A stretch of DNA of 13,091 nucleotides from the NCBI RefSeq assembly GCF_051967575.1, contig NZ_JBQCJW010000050.1:1-13091 (forward strand). The letters are read 5' to 3'. This document shows, in pieces, positions 6,691 to 13,091 of the stretch. A program made the position numbers and the translations under genes. This DNA is from Solibacillus silvestris_B. Lineage in GTDB: Bacteria; Bacillota; Bacilli; Bacillales_A; Planococcaceae. Under the pieces are notes generated by a model. It saw only the letters and a program-made list of their open reading frames with translations. It searched no databases and was not told the DNA's origin. Position 1 is the first letter of the stretch. Each line of letters begins with the position of its first letter.

Positions 6691-8506
6691 ATTTCATGCC
6701 ACTAATATTAATTCTATTATTCGCTACATCGATTAATAACGACTTCATCCTTTCTATAGATTCTGTTTCGATTTGCCTCAAAAGTTCGGACATTTCAAGT
6801 TGAGAAACCGTATTAGCTTTACCAATGTGGATTTTCGGATACACATACTGCTGTTGTATTTCCCCAGGGTTAAGTAACTCTTCAAACATCTTCTCGCCTG
6901 GGCGAATTCCCAAATATTTAATTTCAATCTCATCTTCCATGTAACCTGATAACTTAATTAAGTTACGCGCTAAATCTACAATTTTCACAGGCTCACCCAT
7001 ATCTAACACAAAAACTTCTCCCCCATTCGCGAGTGATCCCGCCTGCAAGACTAGCCTACTAGCCTCTGGAATGGTCATAAAGTACCTCGTCATTTCTGGA
7101 TGTGTTACCGTTACTGGACCACCTGCAGCAATCTGTTGTTTAAATAATGGTACCACACTCCCTCTTGAACCTAATACGTTACCAAAACGGACCGCAGCAA
7201 AAACCGTTTCGCTTCTTGTAGCTAATTCTTGTATTACCATTTCAGCTATTCGTTTTGTAGCTCCCATCACATTTGGAGGATTGACTGCCTTATCTGTAGA
7301 AACTAGTACAAAATTTTTAATATTAAAGGTATGCGCTGCCTCCGCAACATTTTTCGTACCAAAAACATTATTTTTCACGGCTTCTCTAGGGTTATACTCC
7401 ATTAAGGGTACATGCTTATGCGCTGCTGCATGATAAATAACATCGGGTCTATAATTCGTAACAATTTCAAAAATTCGCTTTCGATCCTGCACATCGGCAA
7501 TAATTGGGATTACTTCAATACCCTTTCCAACTTTCTGTGTAAGCTCATAATGAATCGTATAAATAGAATTCTCACCGTGACCTAATAGAAGCAGCTTTTT
7601 GGGTTGAAACTTCATAACCTGACGACATATTTCGGAGCCAATCGAACCACCGGCGCCAGTTACTAATATAATCTTATCTGTTAACTTCTCTGAGATTGCA
7701 ACCATATCAAGCTTTACTTCTTCTCGACCTAGTAAATCATTAATATCTACATCTCGCATTTCATTGACAGACACTTTACCAGTCATGACGTCTTCAATTT
7801 TTGGCATGATTTTAATTTGGACATTTGTAGTTGCACATTTATCATAAATTTTTTTAATGCCTGCTTTTGAAAGTGATGGTATGGCAATAATAATTTCATC
7901 AATTTGCTTTTTTTCTACTATTTTTGCAATGTCACCTACCGTTCCCCAAACAGGTAAACCCATTATATTTAAATACTTTTTATTGACATCATCATCAACA
8001 AATCCAACTGCTTGAATATCTTTTTCACTTGTATTTTGAAGGTTTTTCGCAAGCATTGAGCCTCCTTGCCCTGCTCCGACAATTAATACACGCTTTATGT
8101 CATGTGGGTTTTTGAATGATTCCTTATCATTTAATAACCTTAATAAAAATCTTGACCCACCAATCATAATAATATGCAGCATCCAAGTAACTGCCATTAC
8201 ACGAAAATAAATATCATTATTGATGAATTGCTGCAATATACTTGCTGCCCCTACAGAAATGGTTACTGCATAGGCAATTGTCAATAATTCACGAACAGAG
8301 GCAACACTCCATACCCTCGTATACAGCTTATAGAAATATGCTGCAATATGATGGCTTATTAACAAAGTGATCGCACTAAGGACAATTACTTTATTTGAAT
8401 ATACATTTAACGAAGGGTGCAGCAACCAATAGCTCATAAAAATTGCAGAGAGAACAATGCATGAGTCCATTATAAAAAACATGAAGTACCTTAATTTATA
8501 ACTCAT
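6689..8506 (-). CDS. pglF: UDP-GlcNAc 4,6-dehydratase, membrane-anchored (PglF/WbpM/CapD family)
   Basis: Converts UDP-GlcNAc to a 4-keto-6-deoxy sugar, the first step to bacillosamine, FucNAc or QuiNAc. The 605 residues are of full family length. Four membrane helices lie at about 8-30, 38-60, 72-95 and 102-124. A first Rossmann domain has VLIVGAGQGGS (140-150). The catalytic SDR domain starts at TGAGGSIGSE (283-292). STDKAVNPPNVMGATKR (403-419) contains the Thr404, Asp405, Lys406, Met414 and Lys418 set of the non-classical enzymes that carry Met in place of the usual Tyr (spacing identical to PglF). RFGNVLGSRGSVVPLF and RPGEKMFEELL are also diagnostic. The start at 8506 has AAGAGGT upstream, 20 bp after the Wzz-like stop. 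Retention of configuration at C5 (PglF/WbpM/CapD) versus inversion (PseB/FlaA1, shorter and soluble) favours PglF-type. Confidence 0.93.
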   Translation of the reverse strand: MSYKLRYFMFFIMDSCIVLSAIFMSYWLLHPSLNVYSNKVIVLSAITLLISHHIAAYFYKLYTRVWSVASVRELLTIAYAVTISVGAASILQQFINNDIYFRVMAVTWMLHIIMIGGSRFLLRLLNDKESFKNPHDIKRVLIVGAGQGGSMLAKNLQNTSEKDIQAVGFVDDDVNKKYLNIMGLPVWGTVGDIAKIVEKKQIDEIIIAIPSLSKAGIKKIYDKCATTNVQIKIMPKIEDVMTGKVSVNEMRDVDINDLLGREEVKLDMVAISEKLTDKIILVTGAGGSIGSEICRQVMKFQPKKLLLLGHGENSIYTIHYELTQKVGKGIEVIPIIADVQDRKRIFEIVTNYRPDVIYHAAAHKHVPLMEYNPREAVKNNVFGTKNVAEAAHTFNIKNFVLVSTDKAVNPPNVMGATKRIAEMVIQELATRSETVFAAVRFGNVLGSRGSVVPLFKQQIAAGGPVTVTHPEMTRYFMTIPEASRLVLQAGSLANGGEVFVLDMGEPVKIVDLARNLIKLSGYMEDEIEIKYLGIRPGEKMFEELLNPGEIQQQYVYPKIHIGKANTVSQLEMSELLRQIETESIERMKSLLIDVANNRINISGMK

Positions 8507-8526
8507 TTTTTGTTACCTCTTTCATT

Positions 8527-9441
8527 TCACTTTGTAGCGGATGCTTTCCAGTAAGAACGGAAAAATACTAACCCTATTCCCATCATTAATCCTATTATTA
8601 ATCCTATTGCCAAATTTAACACTTTATTTGGGGAAGTTGGGAATTCAGTTAAAGTTGGATCAATAATAACACGAATAAAAGGATCTGCTTTAAAACTATC
8701 CAAACCTGTTTTCACAGATTGATATTTTGCTAATACTGAATGATATTCTTCTGATTTTGTATCAATTTGCGCCTTTAGCTGTAATAAATCATTCTGAATA
8801 GATCCAGTTACATTAGATAATGCATTTGATTGTTCAGTCGATAAATTCAATACAAATTGCGATGAGGAAATTGTTTGTAAAATCAGCACTGCTGGTAGAT
8901 TATTTTTTGTAATCACATTATTGTAGCTCGACATTAACTGCTCAATTTCACTTGATAAACTATTGGATTCTTTTAAATAAGTTTGCTCTAATTGATTTAA
9001 TGTTTCTTTCATTGAAGAGCTAACTTCATTTTTAGTTTTTTCCATTAATAGTTGCAAATGCTTTTGTGCTTCTTCACGGTTATTTGCTACATACTTTATT
9101 TCTACTAAATCTGTATTTGGCTGATTTGAAACTGTTAAGTTTGCACTGCTAAAATTATTTATATCTTTTGCTTTGAAATAATTTTTACTTTGTTCTACAT
9201 TTTGCAATCGTTGCATGTAAACTGTCGGGGTAAACTCAGTTGCTACGTAATTCGACATGATCCCTGCATCTTGTACTCCACTTGAGATCTGTACAACGGC
9301 TTTTGACTCATATTGTTCTTCTAATACAAACCAGCTAACAATTCCCGCAAATAACAAGGCAATAATAGTACAAATCACAATAATCCACTTACCCTTTAAT
9401 AATATATCAATTATTTCTCGTAATTCAATTGTTTCTTCCAT
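8527..9441 (-). CDS. wzz: Wzz/CapA-like chain-length determinant or co-polymerase
   Basis: Polysaccharide co-polymerase that sets glycan chain length together with the Wzy-type polymerase encoded just upstream. The 304 residues have the classic layout: a short cytosolic tail with ELREIIDILLKGKW (7-20), membrane helix 1 (about 19-40), a mostly helical extracellular domain with coiled-coil-like stretches (about 125-175 and 205-250), then a Pro-containing PTSPNK motif (268-273) leading into helix 2 (about 274-295). I choose the Met at 9441, not the in-frame Met at 9474, because AAGGAG stands ten bases before 9441 and nothing similar precedes 9474. The extra 11 residues would also be poorly fitting. 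With this start it overlaps the polymerase gene by 17 nt. No tyrosine-kinase domain (Walker A) is fused or encoded nearby, unlike Wzc or CapAB systems. Confidence 0.86.
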   Translation of the reverse strand: MEETIELREIIDILLKGKWIIVICTIIALLFAGIVSWFVLEEQYESKAVVQISSGVQDAGIMSNYVATEFTPTVYMQRLQNVEQSKNYFKAKDINNFSSANLTVSNQPNTDLVEIKYVANNREEAQKHLQLLMEKTKNEVSSSMKETLNQLEQTYLKESNSLSSEIEQLMSSYNNVITKNNLPAVLILQTISSSQFVLNLSTEQSNALSNVTGSIQNDLLQLKAQIDTKSEEYHSVLAKYQSVKTGLDSFKADPFIRVIIDPTLTEFPTSPNKVLNLAIGLIIGLMMGIGLVFFRSYWKASATK

Positions 9442-10981
9442 TTGATTTAATCTCCTTACTATCATTCTGTACAAGGGCTATCAAAATCCCAATAAAGATA
9501 AAAGCATATGCTGAAGTAGCAGGTAATGAATCATTAAACATAGCTTGTGAAAAGTAAGCTAAAGCTGTAATTGCTATCATAAACTTTATCCACGATTTTT
9601 TAAACAACAATGACAGTACTTTTAATACAATCGTTACCAATAATAGTAGAAATGCGATCAAACCAAAAATGCCAAAGCTATATAGTACTCCAATAAATTC
9701 ATTATGGGGCTTATCAGTAATAACTTCTTCATACATCATTCCAGATCTAGCATCTATATTATAATGCGGGAAATTGTAAATTAGAGTATCACTTCCATAC
9801 CCTAAAATAGTACGCTCTTTAACTAATTCGAGCGTTTTCTCCCAAATATATACACGACCTGAACCTGCCGCTGTTGCTCTTTCAGGTAACACTGGCAATT
9901 CAAAAGCTCTTTCACTTGCATATACCATATTACTAGTTTTAATTAATGCTGTAACTTCATCTAAATAAGGATTCTTTTCTGTAAAAAATCCAAATGATTC
10001 ATTCCAAACACGCGGATTTTTTTCAGCTAACACATGAAAAACTGGTGATGTAATTACCAGAAATATCGCTAACGCCGCTACTGCGGAGCTCTTTCTTTCT
10101 GTTAAAAAAGCCGCAACCAAAATTACCACTATTAATAGTGCTACCGTTAAAAAACCACTATTAGAAATCGACATAAATATTACTATAATTGACGCACTGG
10201 CCATAATTGCTCCGATAACATTTTCAAACCATTTCTTAGATGTAACTGCCCAAGCTAGATACATCACCGTCATCATCGCAAACATCCCGCTCATATAGTT
10301 CCACTGATTCAAAGTCCCTACTAATGTTGAACCTTCAGAAATATTAGAGCCTTCTGGTAAAAATAAGGAAGTTAAATTTTGTGCCCATTTATTGTAGAGA
10401 AGCAAATCCTTGCCATAAAAATTCATAGTAATTATGTAAAGGTTTATAATCACAAAAGGCATCATCGTATACATAATATAATTTACAACATTTTTCGGAT
10501 ATTCAATATTCATCGCAATAAACATTAGCGATACATAGCAAAGCCAACTAATGGCACCATCTGAACGATTATATTGTCCACCTAACGCAATTGAAATATT
10601 TGGAGAGGCTATAGTTGAAACAACGATAGCTACTACAAATAATCCAAGTATATAGTTAAAAAAAGTTTTTCGAATCGTTCCCCCCATAAAAAATACCTTT
10701 ATAAGCAACATTGCTCCAGTAATTATTGTAATTACTAAAACTATTAAAGCCTTATAATGTGTAAACAAGTCCCCCTTTACACCTGATGATAACACATCAA
10801 TATTCGATACTAATGGACTTATTACTTCTTCCACATTTGCCATAACTACTAATGGCATAAAGCCAATTAAAAATAAAAATAGTCGAAAAATCCATTTATC
10901 GATATTTGCACGCGATTGAGCATTTTCCTTCTCATCACTTATCGTATCGGATTTGCGAAGTTCCTCATAAAATGAAGTCAT
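9425..10981 (-). CDS. Wzy/WaaL-type O-antigen polymerase or ligase
   Basis: Polytopic membrane protein of 518 residues with about 10-12 hydrophobic helices (for example 31-50, 78-98, 108-125, 143-157, 165-185, 233-248, 256-293, 300-318, 430-460, 467-480, 490-505). Between residues 319 and 430 is a large outer loop with SGRVYIWEKTLELVKERTIL (374-393), GYGSDTL (394-400) and KPHNEFIGV (424-432). The Ser-Gly-Arg, Gly-x-Gly and His426-Asn427 elements are the hallmarks of the Wzy_C/WaaL family, which moves glycans from undecaprenyl diphosphate to a growing chain or to an acceptor. In some Bacillota S-layer glycosylation loci, members of this family act as the oligosaccharyltransferase. The start at 10981 has AAGGAAGG upstream, overlapping the stop of the TPR gene 15 bp away. 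Polymerase is favoured by the adjacent Wzz and Wzx; ligase activity is an open alternative. Confidence 0.87.
   Translation of the reverse strand: MTSFYEELRKSDTISDEKENAQSRANIDKWIFRLFLFLIGFMPLVVMANVEEVISPLVSNIDVLSSGVKGDLFTHYKALIVLVITIITGAMLLIKVFFMGGTIRKTFFNYILGLFVVAIVVSTIASPNISIALGGQYNRSDGAISWLCYVSLMFIAMNIEYPKNVVNYIMYTMMPFVIINLYIITMNFYGKDLLLYNKWAQNLTSLFLPEGSNISEGSTLVGTLNQWNYMSGMFAMMTVMYLAWAVTSKKWFENVIGAIMASASIIVIFMSISNSGFLTVALLIVVILVAAFLTERKSSAVAALAIFLVITSPVFHVLAEKNPRVWNESFGFFTEKNPYLDEVTALIKTSNMVYASERAFELPVLPERATAAGSGRVYIWEKTLELVKERTILGYGSDTLIYNFPHYNIDARSGMMYEEVITDKPHNEFIGVLYSFGIFGLIAFLLLLVTIVLKVLSLLFKKSWIKFMIAITALAYFSQAMFNDSLPATSAYAFIFIGILIALVQNDSKEIKSNGRNN
9452..9457 (-). promoter_or_regulatory. 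Ribosome binding site fixing the Wzz start
   Basis: AAGGAG on the minus strand lies inside the 3' end of the polymerase gene, ten bases before ATG 9441. It marks 9441 rather than the upstream in-frame ATG at 9474 as the start, and implies translational coupling with the overlapping polymerase gene. Confidence 0.75.
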
Positions 10982-10996
10982 TTTAAGCTACCTTCC

Positions 10997-11494
10997 TTAT
11001 TCCATATTTTCCATTTGAGTTAATAGTTCTGTTATACGCTCTTGATAAGTAGGATATTCTTCTGGTATCCAACCCCATTCACGGCATCTTTCTAGAACCA
11101 TTTTAGAATCATCATATCGTTCTGCAAAAAATAAAACCTCTCCAAACTGAAGCATAAACATCGCATCCTCTACTTTATGAGGATTAATGTCCAATGCCTT
11201 TTGAAGTAAAATTGCGGATTGTTTATAATCTCCTAAATTTGCAATGATTAAACCGCCCAAATAGTTAACTGTCTCTGAATTTGGCTGACGCAATAATAAT
11301 TCATTTATTATTCCCCCAGCTTCAGCATAATTTCCCACAGTATATAGTTGACTAGCTTGTTGGTAAAGCGTATCATTTGTTAAAAATTCCTCATCTTGTT
11401 TACTTGCCAGTACTTTTGCAGTTATACAACCGATTATAATAAAAGTAACAATTCCAAGTAAAATATATTTTCTTTTCGATTCAGTAAGCTGCAT
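10997..11494 (-). CDS. Small membrane-anchored TPR protein
   Basis: A 165-residue protein with a basic N-terminus (ESKRKY), one membrane helix (about 10-30) and an extracytoplasmic domain of tetratricopeptide repeats: about 40-71 (ASQLYTVGNYAEAGGIINELL), 74-107 (VNYLGGLIIANLGDYKQSA and ALDINP) and 110-143 (FGEVLFFAERYDDSKMVLE). The ALxxNP pattern and the A/G-Y/F spacing are typical. No enzyme motif is present, so it is probably a protein-protein scaffold at the outer membrane face. It is the first gene of the operon and directly precedes the Wzy/WaaL-like gene. Proteins of that family often have a C-terminal TPR extension, which the neighbour lacks; this gene could supply it in trans. The start at 11494 has AAAGGA nine bases upstream. 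Confidence 0.8.
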   Translation of the reverse strand: MQLTESKRKYILLGIVTFIIIGCITAKVLASKQDEEFLTNDTLYQQASQLYTVGNYAEAGGIINELLLRQPNSETVNYLGGLIIANLGDYKQSAILLQKALDINPHKVEDAMFMLQFGEVLFFAERYDDSKMVLERCREWGWIPEEYPTYQERITELLTQMENME

Positions 11495-11503
11495 TGTTCA
11501 CAA

Positions 11504-11509
11504 TCCTTT
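11504..11509 (-). promoter_or_regulatory. Ribosome binding site of the first operon gene
   Basis: AAAGGA on the minus strand, nine bases before ATG 11494. It supports this start for the TPR protein. Confidence 0.65.
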
Positions 11510-11536
11510 ATGCGTTGAATTTTGAATAACAGTCTC

Positions 11537-11542
11537 ATTATA
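11537..11542 (-). promoter_or_regulatory. Candidate -10 box of the glycan operon promoter
   Basis: A perfect TATAAT on the minus strand, preceded by GTG, lies 42 bases before the first start codon of the operon. No convincing -35 hexamer is found 16-18 bases upstream, where the sequence reads AGGAAA or similar, so an activator or other sigma context may be needed. A weaker alternative is TTTACG, 17 bases, then TAATAC, about 40-60 bases further upstream. Position ahead of an 11-kb operon supports a promoter here, but the exact site is a guess. Confidence 0.5.
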
Positions 11543-11549
11543 CACTAAT

Positions 11550-11870
11550 CTAGGTCTCGTTTCCTTATAAACCCCTAAATTTAATGTATTACATTCGTCT
11601 ATCTTCTTCGTAAAACATTCTAATTTCACATCAAAACCAAACTTAATATATAAAAGTTAAAAGTTTCTATTTACTATAATTTAAAATTGATTTTATGTAT
11701 TCACACCCTTCACTCTTTAAAGGTAAATAAATTGAATGGATACTTATATTTTTATAATTATCAAACCCTTAGACTCCTTTAATTAAAGTTATTTTTATCC
11801 TTATTACATACTCTCATTAAAACTAGCCTTAATATCTATGTCCCTCCAAAAAATTCTCTTCCTATGTTCC
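11550..11870 (-). other. AT-rich intergenic region with no gene seen
   Basis: Very AT-rich DNA upstream of the operon promoter. In the minus direction, stops interrupt all frames within a few dozen codons and no ribosome binding site precedes a credible start. A 12-bp palindrome CTTTAATTAAAG (11777-11788) is the only local symmetry noted, and such symmetry is expected by chance here. It may hold an upstream regulatory region. Confidence 0.5.
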
Positions 11871-11874
11871 GTGC

Positions 11875-11923
11875 CATAAATCGAAAATACCACAACCAGA
11901 GGATGTGGTATTTTCGATTTATG
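11875..11923. terminator. Perfect 20-bp inverted repeat, probable bidirectional terminator
   Basis: Left arm 11875-11894 and right arm 11904-11923 are exact reverse complements, separated by nine bases (ACCAGAGGA). The core ACCACA/TGTGGT is flanked by A-rich and T-rich arm segments in both directions (TATTTTCGATTT), as in bidirectional intrinsic terminators. It lies between the surface-protein fragment and the glycan operon. All recognised genes around it run leftward, so a bidirectional element is not obviously needed. A protein-binding operator or a small repeat element is a less likely reading. Confidence 0.6.
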
Positions 11924-12076
11924 TACTTACTTTATCTTTTAAGTAGAATCAGTAATCTAAAAAAATCAACAGATGACTAAGATACTAATGCTTTACCAAG
12001 TATTGCATTATTTTATATTTCTAATTTTTATTTAAATATTCCATCAAATTTATAAATCCCACATATTACAAAATTA
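11924..12076. other. Intergenic spacer between two hairpins, no gene seen
   Basis: AT-rich spacer between the 20-bp inverted repeat and the GC-rich terminator. The longest apparent reading with an ATG on the minus strand is only a few codons. No promoter or coding signal was found. Confidence 0.4.
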
Positions 12077-12110
12077 CCCCCCTATAGGATTATAATTTCC
12101 TATAGGGGGG
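12077..12110 (-). terminator. Strong intrinsic terminator of the surface-protein gene
   Basis: CCCCCCTATAGGA (12077-12089) pairs perfectly with TCCTATAGGGGGG (12098-12110) around an eight-base loop (12090-12097). On the minus strand the stem is followed by TAATTTTGTAA, a U-rich tail. It lies about 33 bases after the stop codon at 12144 and points in the right direction, so it would end the transcript of the surface-protein fragment. Confidence 0.85.
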
Positions 12111-12143
12111 GAGATATTTTAGCAAATATTTATTAAATATTAA

Positions 12144-13028
12144 TTAACGAACTACAATGCTATATGGAGCTAAGAATTTACCTTCTTTTGAAGCTTCTTC
12201 AAATAATGTAATTGTTGTAGCACCTGTTACATTAACTGTTGCATCTAAAGTTGTGTCAGCAAATGTAATTACAGAAGCAAGACCTTGTAAATCTTGAGCT
12301 AATGTACCTGTAGCATTGAATGTAGTACCGCTAGTTACTGTACCAGCTGTGTACGTAATTCCATTTACAGTTAATGTTTTACCTACAGCAATATCACCTA
12401 AAGCTGATAAGTTATACTCATAACGACCAGATGTAGCCACAACAGCAGTTGTTGGCGAAACTGTTAAATCATTAAATAAAGTAGGTGTAGTTGAACCGCT
12501 TACTGTAATTGTTGAAGTATTATTCTTAGCAGTAATTACAACACGACCTGCTTCAACTGTTGCAGTTGCATCAGTTGTAATAGTAGCTAAAGCTGCATTT
12601 ACTTTATCACGAATTTGTTCAGCAGTATCTGTACCTACGATTGCTACATCAGCAGTAGTTGAAGTTCCAACTTGGATAGTAAATTTAGAGCTTGAGAAGT
12701 TTGTAGACCCTACTACAGAACTTACATATCTCGCTGGTGCTGCTGCTACGCCTGGTGTACCAGTTGCAAGTACTGTTGGAGCATAAGTATTTGATGTTGC
12801 TACACCATTACCAGATGCTTTAGAGTCAGCACTCTTATCTTCATTGAATAAGCGAACATGATTTGCTGTTGCATTAGTTTGAATTTCATCACCAATTGTT
12901 AAAAGATTTTCAAATTCTGTCGCACTAGCTAAAACATTATCAGTTGTTGATGTAGAAAAATCAGCGTGTAATGCTGCTGCAAATGAGCTTGCTGAATCAT
13001 AGTAATAGTGCTTAACGGTGTTTGTCAA
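12144..13028 (-). pseudogene. S-layer-like surface protein, 3' fragment lacking its N-terminus
   Basis: About 290 codons of a Thr/Ala/Val/Ser-rich protein with no Met or Cys inside, ending in LAPYSIVVR. Two similar beta-rich units are visible, about 115-180 (KFTIQVGTSTTADVAI, then AEQIRDKVNAALATI, then GRVVITAKNN) and about 217-283 (KTLTVNGITYTAGTV, then AQDLQGLASVI, then TTITLFEEASKEG). This strand-helix-strand pattern resembles repeats in bacterial S-layer and flagellar hook-associated proteins. There is no signal peptide or SLH domain. The only possible start is TTG at 13028, without a ribosome binding site, and the frame closes at TAG (13047-13049), 18 bases upstream. Beyond it the reading turns to DFNRTDFDFDRKVK, quite unlike the rest. 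I read this as the C-terminal part of a larger exported protein, broken at its 5' side. A window or assembly effect cannot be excluded. Confidence 0.6.
13005..13028 (-). promoter_or_regulatory. TTGACA motif at the broken end, possible outward -35
   Basis: TTGACA (13023-13028) sits exactly where the surface-protein reading begins. It is followed after 18 bases by TACTAT, a weak -10 match just left of the span given. It could be half of a promoter formed at the junction, or chance. This weakens the case for TTG 13028 as a start codon. Confidence 0.2.
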
Positions 13029-13091
13029 TATAGTTGTCGCATCAAGCTACTTAACTTTTCTATCAAAATCAAAATCTGTTCTATTAAAATC

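Noticed and set aside
7071..7433. Plus-strand open frame of 120 codons
   Set aside because: It is opposite the catalytic domain of the 4,6-dehydratase, whose motifs are fully conserved in this stretch.
9257..9445. Plus-strand open frame of 62 codons
   Set aside because: It is opposite the Wzz start and first membrane helix and has no independent coding evidence.
9442..9474. Upstream in-frame Met extending the Wzz-like protein by 11 residues
   Set aside because: There is no ribosome binding site before 9474, and a good one precedes 9441.
11777..11788. 12-bp palindrome CTTTAATTAAAG as an operator
   Set aside because: Short A/T palindromes are expected by chance in DNA this AT-rich, and it stands far upstream of the candidate promoter.
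13026..13028. TTG at 13028 as the genuine start of a complete gene
   Set aside because: There is no Shine-Dalgarno site, and the encoded protein begins without a signal peptide although its composition is that of an exported surface protein. The triplet is also part of a TTGACA hexamer.
13029..13091. Terminal part of an insertion sequence at the right edge
   Set aside because: The composition break and TTGACA are suggestive, but 63 bases show no inverted repeat, target duplication or transposase motif that I can recognise with confidence, so it is kept as a hypothesis only.

Overview
This window is a low-GC stretch with strong Shine-Dalgarno sites. Every supported gene lies on the minus strand, so transcription runs from the right edge to the left edge. 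The content fits a Gram-positive Bacillota. A Met-free, Thr/Ala/Val-rich surface-protein fragment beside the sugar genes suggests an S-layer-bearing member of the Bacillales, such as the Lysinibacillus/Solibacillus group; that placement is inference.

Right end (about 12144-13091): the 3' part of an S-layer-like gene without signal peptide, anchoring domain or convincing start codon. A strong GC-rich intrinsic terminator follows it. From about 11495 to 12143 there is non-coding AT-rich DNA with a perfect 20-bp inverted repeat (probably a bidirectional terminator) and, near 11540, a TATAAT box for the next operon.

11494 to the left edge: one long, tightly packed polysaccharide or glycoprotein-glycan operon of ten complete genes and one cut by the window. 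In order of transcription: a membrane-anchored TPR protein; a Wzy/WaaL-type polymerase or ligase; a Wzz-type chain-length protein; a PglF/WbpM/CapD-type UDP-GlcNAc 4,6-dehydratase; a 190-bp gap holding a possible gene remnant; a Gfo/Idh/MocA oxidoreductase resembling WbpB/WlbA; a UDP-sugar 6-dehydrogenase resembling WbpA; an extended-SDR epimerase or decarboxylase; a DegT/DnrJ/EryC1 aminotransferase; a PglD/NeuD-type acetyltransferase; a GT4-type glycosyltransferase; and the start of a Wzx flippase. Most junctions are 4-nt ATGA overlaps or gaps under 30 bp, which argues for one transcript with translational coupling.

Together the genes would make UDP-activated acetamido sugars and a uronic acid derivative, link at least one sugar, flip the lipid-linked unit (Wzx), and polymerise it or transfer it to an acceptor (Wzy/WaaL-like, Wzz). 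The sugar genes mix the bacillosamine route (PglF/E/D) and the 2,3-diacetamido-glucuronate route (WbpA/B/E/D) but show only one aminotransferase and one acetyltransferase. No initiating phosphoglycosyltransferase and no tyrosine kinase for Wzz is visible. I found no tRNA, rRNA or CRISPR array and no definite mobile element.
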